From Candidatus Nanopelagicales bacterium (GTDB taxonomy: Bacteria; Actinomycetota; Actinomycetes; S36-B12; GCA-2699445): a stretch of DNA of 10,399 nucleotides. The stretch lies in assembly GCA_029939085.1 (NCBI GenBank), contig JAOZTQ010000023.1, positions 1,587 through 11,985 of the forward strand, given 5' to 3'. Position numbers and translations under genes: made by a program. The notes under the pieces were generated by a model. The model was not told the origin of the DNA and searched no databases. It saw nothing but the letters and a program-made list of their open reading frames with translations. Position 1 is the stretch's first letter. Each line of letters begins with the position of its first letter. Of this stretch, positions 5,773-10,399 are shown piece after piece.

Positions 5773-7005
5773 CTAGATCGAAAGCGCCTCGGTAGGTGCC
5801 AACCGGGCAGCTCGGGAGGAGGGAAAGATTCCAGCCACAATGCCAACTAAAACGGTGACGCCCAGTCCGGCAGCAATAGACCACAGCGGTATAGCAATGG
5901 GCCAACTGCTGATCACCGCAAAAACCACAGTTACGATGACGCCGATGACGGCACCGGCAGCTCCGCCGATAACCGACAGCGCCACTGCCTCGCCAAGAAA
6001 CTGATCACGAATCATTTTTCGAGTAGCACCGAGAGCGCGGCGTAATCCAATCTCCTGTCGGCGTTCCAAAACCGATACCACCATTGTGTTAGCAACACCC
6101 ACACCACCGACAAGCAGTGAAACGGCACCCAAACCTAAAAGCAGACCCGTAAATGCGGCATCTGTTGCAGCTTTGGCGGCAAGGGCATCTGATGGACGCG
6201 ACACTTGAACCTCGTCTGGGGCAGCCGGGCTCACCGTCGCAGGAAGTACGGCCTGGACATCGGTCACAGACTCCTCAGTTGATCTTTCGTAAATCGTTGT
6301 GGGATGCCCGTCAAAGTCAAGGTAGGTTTCCGCCGCGGTCCAACCAACCAGTGCGGAACGATCAAGCTCGGGTGCAAGCGCCGATTGCTCCAAGATTCCG
6401 ATCACTGTGAACCACCGATCGCCCAACCAAACCTGCGGCGAGCTTTCTTCTACTAGTTGCGGACTGATACCAAGTCGTTGGGCAGCTTCAACACCTAGCA
6501 CCGTCACCGGAAACTCACCTACGGCTGGGTCCAGCCAACGTCCCGCCAGGAGATCGAAACCGATAGTCTCGCGCAAACTTTCGGTTGCGGCACGCACACC
6601 GATGCCGCCACTCTCGGCATCCTCGATTCGATCGTTTCGATATATCCGCGCTTCAGTGCTTCCCAGCGCGGCAGCAGTTTGTACCGGTCCAATGCGAAGC
6701 ACCATCTCGACTGCATCTTGCGGAAGCTCAGCAGTATCTCCACCGAGCGTGCTACCGCCGGAAACAGACAACAAGTTCGTTCCTAACGAATCAAGCTGTC
6801 TACTGATCTCTTCCTTACTGGAGGCGGAAAGCCCAACTACTGCAACCAGGGCCGCGATTCCCAAAGCAATCCCGAGACCGGACAAAACAGCTCGGAGTGG
6901 ACGATGGCGCATACCCTCCAGCGCAACTCGTAACGAATCTCCGGAGGCCAACCTGGCAACTGGCATGGGGTTGTCGGAAAGGGAGCTATCGATTTGTGAA
7001 CTCAT
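5773..7005 (-). CDS. MacB-like ABC transporter permease (FtsX-type)
   Basis: This 410-residue protein has the MacB/FtsX type VII exporter plan. It has a cytoplasmic N-terminus with HRPLRAVLSGLGIALGIAAL leading into helix 1 (about residues 40-60), then a large extracytoplasmic MacB_PCD-type domain (about 61-270). Three helices follow at about 285-308, 339-366 and 373-394. The coupling segment NTMVVSVLERRQEIGLRRAL followed by GATRKMI at 306-332 and the terminal PSSRAARLAPTEAL are strongly conserved family features. Such permeases do not form a classical translocation channel; they transmit ATP-driven movement to an adaptor on the outer face. Here no fused ATPase is present, unlike E. coli MacB, and the ATPase is the preceding gene. 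The start ATG overlaps the ATPase stop as ATGA (7002-7005), which implies translational coupling. The substrate is unknown. Confidence 0.93.
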   Translation of the reverse strand: MSSQIDSSLSDNPMPVARLASGDSLRVALEGMRHRPLRAVLSGLGIALGIAALVAVVGLSASSKEEISRQLDSLGTNLLSVSGGSTLGGDTAELPQDAVEMVLRIGPVQTAAALGSTEARIYRNDRIEDAESGGIGVRAATESLRETIGFDLLAGRWLDPAVGEFPVTVLGVEAAQRLGISPQLVEESSPQVWLGDRWFTVIGILEQSALAPELDRSALVGWTAAETYLDFDGHPTTIYERSTEESVTDVQAVLPATVSPAAPDEVQVSRPSDALAAKAATDAAFTGLLLGLGAVSLLVGGVGVANTMVVSVLERRQEIGLRRALGATRKMIRDQFLGEAVALSVIGGAAGAVIGVIVTVVFAVISSWPIAIPLWSIAAGLGVTVLVGIVAGIFPSSRAARLAPTEALSI

Positions 7006-7706
7006 ACTGAAACACGTTCGTCAGACACTATTTGTCCATCGTGCAGTTGCACCTGGCGGGGAAACTGAGAAGCCAACTCAAGATCGTGCGTGACCACGAC
7101 GATTGTCGTGCCCTCTTGGTTGAGTTCGTGCAGCAGCGAGATGACTTCGGAGCTGGAAACACTATCTAGATTTCCGGTTGGCTCATCCGCCAACAGCAAC
7201 GGTGGATTGCCAACGACCGCTCGAGCTATAGCAACCCGTTGGCGCTGTCCTCCGGAAAGCTCGGCAGGTCTATGGTCTATTCGGTCCGAAAGCCCTACTC
7301 GCGCTAGAGCCGCGGCGGCGCGGTCTCGACGTTCTGCTCGGGGAACGCCGGAGTACAACAAGCCATCCGCGACATTGTCCAGTGCCGTTTGTACCGGCGA
7401 CAAAAAGAACTGTTGAAAAACAAAGCCAATCCGGTACGCACGCAGCCCGGACAACTCGCGATCACTGAGTCCGGAAACATCGATTCCGTCGATGACCAGT
7501 TCACCCGATGTGGGCTCATCTAGGCAACCCATCAGATGCATAAGAGTTGACTTCCCAGACCCGGACGGACCAACCAATGCCACGAACTCACCATCGGCGA
7601 TGGTCAGATCTGCCCCAACTAAAGCAACGACCTCAGCAGCTCGAGACTTACCGCCGCCGTAAACTCGACGTAGCTGCCTCGCTTGCAGGACTTGTCGACG
7701 GGTCAT
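7002..7706 (-). CDS. ABC transporter ATP-binding protein (MacB/LolD family)
   Basis: This 234-residue ATPase carries every canonical motif: Walker A GPSGSGKST at 46-54, Q-loop GFVFQQ with Gln98, signature LSGGQRQRVAIARA at 150-163, Walker B LLLADEPTGNLD at 170-181 with catalytic Glu175, and the H-loop His207 in VVTHD. The length and the phrase MGCLDEPTSGELVIDGIDVS are typical of the MacB/LolD/FtsE group, which powers FtsX-like permeases. It should dimerise at the membrane under the permease coded next and hydrolyse ATP to drive extracytoplasmic movement. It is joined to the genes on both sides by 4-bp ATGA overlaps (7703-7706 upstream, 7002-7005 downstream), so the three proteins are probably made in fixed ratio. 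Nothing is missing or unusual in the sequence. Confidence 0.95.
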   Translation of the reverse strand: MTRRQVLQARQLRRVYGGGKSRAAEVVALVGADLTIADGEFVALVGPSGSGKSTLMHLMGCLDEPTSGELVIDGIDVSGLSDRELSGLRAYRIGFVFQQFFLSPVQTALDNVADGLLYSGVPRAERRDRAAAALARVGLSDRIDHRPAELSGGQRQRVAIARAVVGNPPLLLADEPTGNLDSVSSSEVISLLHELNQEGTTIVVVTHDLELASQFPRQVQLHDGQIVSDERVSV

Positions 7707-8791
7707 CTCGTGGGCACCACAACAGTCGTGCCGGGTTCAATACCAGAACCCGAAATCTCTACCTGGCCGTCAGCGAACAGACCGGTCTCAACAGCTACCA
7801 GATTACGGTCGGAATCGGTTACTACCTCAACGGCGTAACCTCCTTCGGCCAAGGCCAACAATGCACTTATGGGTACCGTCAAGACATTGGTCGCGCTACT
7901 GGCTTGTAGACCAACATCCACTGGAGCTGAATCCCACTGTTTGGCCTGACTTGGTCGGTCTAGAGTCACAGTCACCGGGATAGTTGACGTCGTATCTCCG
8001 CCTGGTTGCCCCGGTACCGAATCGGACGTTGCTACGGTTCCGATAGCTGTGATTTTCCCAGTGATCTCGGTGCCATCTGGCAAGGTGACGTCAACCTTTT
8101 CCTTCAGCGTGGCAAGGCTTTGATCGGATGTATTCAGATCAACTGCAACCTCACGCACTTGACTCGTGACCGACAGCATCGGTGCACCAGGTCGGACCAA
8201 GGAACCGACCCGGGTGAGTTGCCCGGCTACTCGAACTGAGTCGGGTGTAAAGATCACTTGACCTAGTACAACCGTTCCAGAACGGGGTAAACCCTCATCT
8301 CCTTGCCACTCCGAGACGGCATCCGCGGTAGCTGATGTGAACGATTTGTCGTTGGATAGACCCTTATAGCCCAGTTTCTTCAGATTAGTTTTGAGCTGTT
8401 TGACGTCGGTGCCTCGGTCACCCAATGACATCGTTCGATAGGCCGGAACGGATCCGTACATTAGAACCGTCGGCCGTTGGTTGATTCGCCAGAGCGATTT
8501 ACCTCGCACCACTTTGCTGCCGTCATCTCGCAATGAGGTGACGGTCCCGCCGGACTGCGCGACCAAGTCTTGCGCCTCTGCGAATTGAAGGGTTCCTGAA
8601 ACGATCTCGCGATCGACTAGATCCTGTTGTGAGACTTCGGCGGTACTTTCTGTGAAAGTCGAGCTTTGTTCAGCGTCGTTACTCGTGGCAGCGATTATGA
8701 CTGCCACCAAGACGACAACGACGATCACGACTCCGATGATGATGAGCCGGGTGCGGGTGATCGTGGTACCGGCTTTTTCGGCGTCCGCCAC
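7703..8791 (-). CDS. MacA-like membrane-fusion adaptor with inserted peptidoglycan-binding domain
   Basis: The protein has 362 residues. After a short cytoplasmic segment, one membrane helix (about residues 15-36) anchors it. The first half of a lipoyl/barrel-sandwich domain lies near 74-112 (VAQSGGTVTSLRDDGSKVVR), the second near 172-210 (VGSLVRPGAPMLSVTS). Where Gram-negative adaptors have an alpha-helical hairpin, residues about 118-171 form a peptidoglycan-binding-1-type domain (MSLGDRGTDVKQLKTNLKKL, then FTSATADAVSEWQ). Beta-barrel (about 211-300) and C-terminal membrane-proximal parts (TNVLTVPISALLAL to IEPGTTVVVP) follow. In a single-membrane cell this should tie the exporter to the wall instead of to an outer-membrane channel. 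The start is GTG 8789-8791 with a GAGGAGG Shine-Dalgarno five bases upstream. It is the first gene of the exporter operon. Confidence 0.92.
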   Translation of the reverse strand: MADAEKAGTTITRTRLIIIGVVIVVVVLVAVIIAATSNDAEQSSTFTESTAEVSQQDLVDREIVSGTLQFAEAQDLVAQSGGTVTSLRDDGSKVVRGKSLWRINQRPTVLMYGSVPAYRTMSLGDRGTDVKQLKTNLKKLGYKGLSNDKSFTSATADAVSEWQGDEGLPRSGTVVLGQVIFTPDSVRVAGQLTRVGSLVRPGAPMLSVTSQVREVAVDLNTSDQSLATLKEKVDVTLPDGTEITGKITAIGTVATSDSVPGQPGGDTTSTIPVTVTLDRPSQAKQWDSAPVDVGLQASSATNVLTVPISALLALAEGGYAVEVVTDSDRNLVAVETGLFADGQVEISGSGIEPGTTVVVPTR

Positions 8792-8796
8792 TGTCG

Positions 8797-8803
8797 CCTC
8801 CTC
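8797..8803 (-). promoter_or_regulatory. Very strong Shine-Dalgarno of the exporter operon
   Basis: Read on the minus strand this is GAGGAGG, five bases before the GTG start of the adaptor gene. It is the longest anti-16S match in the window and fixes the GTG as start. It contrasts with the weak or missing sites of several neighbouring genes and implies efficient translation once the operon is transcribed. Confidence 0.85.
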
Positions 8804-8928
8804 AGTTATGCAGACCAGATCATTCCGGCAGTGCTAGACCTGTTTATCGTATCTGGCACGTGAATCACCCTGCCGCGAGGTAAATCTTCAGTAAGAGTCC
8901 AGCGCAGTCTTTTTGGGTTGGATCGGCC

Positions 8929-8934
8929 TAAACT
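8929..8934 (+). promoter_or_regulatory. -10 box of a probable leaderless transcript (ElaA-like gene)
   Basis: TAAACT lies with exactly six bases between it and the GTG start at 8941, so transcription would begin at or next to the start codon. No Shine-Dalgarno is present in the 20 bases before the GTG. This -10-to-start spacing is the hallmark of leaderless actinobacterial genes. No good -35 is seen 16-18 bp upstream. Confidence 0.55.
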
Positions 8935-8940
8935 CGGTCT

Positions 8941-9411
8941 GTGTCTACAAATACTGTGACGGTCAAAGTCTGGAACCAGTTCACTCGCGACGAGGTATTT
9001 GAGATGGCCAAACTTCGCTCGGATGTCTTTTTTCTGGAACAGCGAATAACGGAGGAGGAGTTGGATCGGTTCGATCGCCAGCCGACGACCCGTCACTACT
9101 GGACCGAAGATCGAGATGGCTTCGCGGCATACCTCAGGGTCGTAAGTTCTGAGTCCGAGTCCGCCGCTCAGTCCGCACCGCCACTAAGTGTTGGTCGAGT
9201 GGTCGTCCGTCCGGATCGCCGAGGTGAAGGGCTTGCGCAGGTGTTGATTCAGCGGGTCATTGAGGATTTGGGAAGACACCCGCTGATGCTGCACTCACAG
9301 GTCTACGTGGCTGAGCTCTACCGGAAGTTCGGATTTCGGGAAGTTGGTGATCCGTTCGATGAGGCTGGCATTCCCCACATCGGTATGGTCCGATCGGCCA
9401 GTGGCGATTGA
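8941..9411 (+). CDS. ElaA-family GNAT N-acetyltransferase
   Basis: This 156-residue protein matches the ElaA branch of the GNAT fold. Early on it has LRSDVFFLEQRITEEELDRFD (residues 25-45), equivalent to the family's LRxxVFVxEQ...D pattern. Strand 4 (VGRVVVRP) leads to the acetyl-CoA pyrophosphate loop RRGEGLAQVLI at 93-103. The C-terminal signature HSQVYVAELYRKFGF and EAGIPHIGM (141-149) is diagnostic for ElaA. The acceptor substrate of ElaA proteins is not established. A Ser/Glu-rich insertion (about 69-82, SSESESAAQSAPP) lengthens a surface loop compared with E. coli ElaA. GTG 8941 is needed as start because the next in-frame ATG (codon 22) lies inside the fold. The gene is divergent from the exporter operon and apparently leaderless. 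An involvement with the exporter is not indicated. Confidence 0.9.
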   Translation: MSTNTVTVKVWNQFTRDEVFEMAKLRSDVFFLEQRITEEELDRFDRQPTTRHYWTEDRDGFAAYLRVVSSESESAAQSAPPLSVGRVVVRPDRRGEGLAQVLIQRVIEDLGRHPLMLHSQVYVAELYRKFGFREVGDPFDEAGIPHIGMVRSASGD

Positions 9412-9431
9412 TCCAAGCGGGCGGCAACTCT

Positions 9432-9467
9432 GTGTCACGACGAAACGGGTGCAGTACCTTCAAGGTA
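9432..9467 (+). promoter_or_regulatory. Putative promoter with overlapping palindrome upstream of the RpiB-like gene
   Basis: GTGTCA (9432-9437), a 17-bp spacer and TACCTT (9455-9460) form a plausible promoter. The -10 is itself the left arm of the perfect palindrome TACCTT-C-AAGGTA (9455-9467), a 6+1+6 layout like the TetR operators upstream but with a different sequence. A repressor bound there would cover the -10 and start point. The palindrome ends 22 bases before the ATG. Confidence 0.45.
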
Positions 9468-9489
9468 ACGAGCACAAGGGTGGAAAATC

Positions 9490-9909
9490 ATGCAGGTAGC
9501 GCTGGGCTCCGACGAAAAAACTGGTCTGACAGATGCGGTGGTGCATTGGCTGCAACAGCAGGGTCATTCAGTGCAACTAGTGGGTCCGCCGGCGGGTGAG
9601 TCTGATCAGTGGGCGGCGGTAGGGCGACGTGTCGGTGAACTGGTAGCCAACGGAGAGGCGGAGCAGGGCTTTCTCTTTTGTTGGACCGGAACCGGGGCCT
9701 CCATTGCCGCGAACAAGGTGCCGGGAATACGCGCTGCGTTGTGCGCCGACGCGCCGACTGCTGCCGGAGCTCGCAAGTGGAACGATGCCAATGTACTGGT
9801 CATGAGCAATCGACTAGTAACGGCCGCGGTTGCGGCGGAGATTCTCACAGCATGGTTTGATGCGTCGCCGGATGCCGCTGAAGCGGACAATATAGCTCAA
9901 CTTGAATGA
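9490..9909 (+). CDS. RpiB/LacA/LacB-family sugar-phosphate isomerase, atypical active site
   Basis: This 139-residue protein has the RpiB fold. It starts MQVALGSDEKTG, corresponding to the family's IAxGSDHAG, and has the core FLFCWTGTGASIAANK at 61-76 followed by VPGIRAALCADA and WNDANVLVMSNR. Cys64, the usual catalytic base, and Thr66 are kept, as are Asp8 and Asn98-Asp99. The His after Asp8 is Glu9, and the ring-opening His of E. coli RpiB (His99 in QHND) is Trp97. CWTG replaces the usual CGTG. The C-terminus is shorter than in E. coli RpiB. I infer an aldose-ketose phosphate isomerase, perhaps acting on a linear or short sugar phosphate, not necessarily ribose-5-phosphate isomerase. The start ATG has GGTGGA about five bases upstream. 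It follows the GNAT gene by 78 bp, with its own palindrome-bearing promoter. Confidence 0.85.
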   Translation: MQVALGSDEKTGLTDAVVHWLQQQGHSVQLVGPPAGESDQWAAVGRRVGELVANGEAEQGFLFCWTGTGASIAANKVPGIRAALCADAPTAAGARKWNDANVLVMSNRLVTAAVAAEILTAWFDASPDAAEADNIAQLE

Positions 9910-9940
9910 TCAGTTTTCTGAGACTGCTGATTGGGAAGTT

Positions 9941-10399
9941 CTAGGTGAGAGAGAAGGTCGGGCTTACGGCTGAAGCTTGACCTGACTGCGCCGGAACGAC
10001 GACTCGGTAATCGCCCGGCGGTAGATCATCGAGCCAGATTTCACTACCCGCATCAGCGAAGTGCTTTTGTTCCAGGAACCAGTGCGTTCCATCCAGTCGC
10101 TGAACTTCGTAGCCGCGCTGACCGTTTGAGGAAGGATCGATTGTGAAGACGATGGAACTGCCTTCTTGGCGAGAATCTAAGTTGGGTTCTGGTTCTTGTC
10201 CTGGCGCTGCAACTTGCTCCGAAGGATTCCCTGGGCAGTTGCCCTGAACTAAACGCAAGGTCGTCCACTCAATATCATTCTCGACCACTGTGCCGGTACC
10301 GATAAAGACGTCACCGGACATAAGGAATCGCGTGGCTGCAGCAGGGTAGGTCTCAAGCCAGTAATCGAGAACGCTCTGCGGGGTGGCATTCTTCGATGA
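9941..10399 (-). CDS. C-terminal part of a probable secreted protein with an Ig/FN3-like end (5' end outside window)
   Basis: The frame is open from the right edge to TAG at 9941-9943, giving 152 visible residues; the ATG at 10319-10321 is internal because open, protein-like sequence (VLDYWLETYPAAATRFL) precedes it. The visible part begins with a possible helical segment and continues with a polar stretch rich in Pro, Gln and Glu (around PSEQVAAPGQEPEPN). It ends in about 70 residues of alternating strands including IWLDDLPPGDYRVVV and PTFSLT at the very end, typical of an Ig- or FN3-like beta sandwich. There is one cysteine in the visible part and no membrane segment. I do not recognise a family; an extracellular or wall-associated protein is an inference from composition. 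It is convergent with the RpiB-like gene, 31 bp away. Confidence 0.65.
   Translation of the reverse strand, partial: SSKNATPQSVLDYWLETYPAAATRFLMSGDVFIGTGTVVENDIEWTTLRLVQGNCPGNPSEQVAAPGQEPEPNLDSRQEGSSIVFTIDPSSNGQRGYEVQRLDGTHWFLEQKHFADAGSEIWLDDLPPGDYRVVVPAQSGQASAVSPTFSLT

Noticed and set aside
6407..7093. Long forward open frame (228 codons) opposite the permease
   Set aside because: Its translation is Ser/Pro/Arg-rich low-complexity sequence without domains, while the minus strand codes for a full MacB-like permease with all family motifs. It is a shadow frame.
9909..9931. ATCAG...CTGAT inverted repeat after the RpiB-like gene, as a terminator
   Set aside because: It has 5-bp arms and no T-run after the right arm. 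Not convincing.

Overview
The window looks like a piece of an actinobacterial (Actinomycetota) chromosome. The signs are a moderately high GC content judged by eye (not computed), several GTG starts, at least one apparently leaderless gene with a TAnnnT -10 box just before the start codon, and actinobacterial-style families: an efflux adaptor with a peptidoglycan-binding domain, a Cys-repeat lipoprotein and an RpiB-like protein with a C-W-T-G motif. I cannot place it below phylum. I see no RNA gene, CRISPR array, insertion sequence, prophage gene or att site. The coding density suggests an ordinary chromosomal region rather than a mobile island.

Layout. 1-273 (+) is the 3' end of a membrane protein whose tail overlaps, convergently, the end of a TetR-family repressor (254-907, -). 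The repressor is divergent from an MDR-superfamily oxidoreductase (991-1995, +). The 83-bp gap between them holds two near-identical 13-bp palindromes placed over plausible promoters for both genes, which is the clearest regulatory circuit here. Next come two minus-strand membrane proteins, a DUF1622 protein (1999-2415) and a DUF4239/bestrophin-like protein (2482-3315). They are followed by a second, unrelated-looking MDR oxidoreductase (3406-4368, -) and a lipoprotein with a duplicated Cys-containing repeat (4489-5043, -). A five-helix membrane protein of unknown function (5242-5769, +) diverges from the lipoprotein across a palindrome-rich 198-bp gap.

5773-8791 (-) is a compact three-gene operon coding for a MacAB-like ABC exporter: adaptor, then ATPase, then permease. 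Both junctions are 4-bp ATGA overlaps and the first gene has a very strong Shine-Dalgarno. An ElaA-type GNAT acetyltransferase (8941-9411, +), probably leaderless, diverges from it. Then comes an RpiB/LacAB-like isomerase (9490-9909, +) preceded by its own 13-bp palindrome. The right edge cuts a probable secreted protein with an Ig/FN3-like C-terminus (9941-10399, -).

How it may fit together. The best-supported functional unit is the tripartite exporter; the nearby Cys-repeat lipoprotein is a plausible but unproven partner at the cell envelope. The TetR/MDR pair is likely a small-molecule-inducible redox or detoxification switch. No gap exceeds about 200 bp. Two convergent pairs are separated by only 3 bp and one overlaps by 20 bp, so there is no room for conventional terminators between them.
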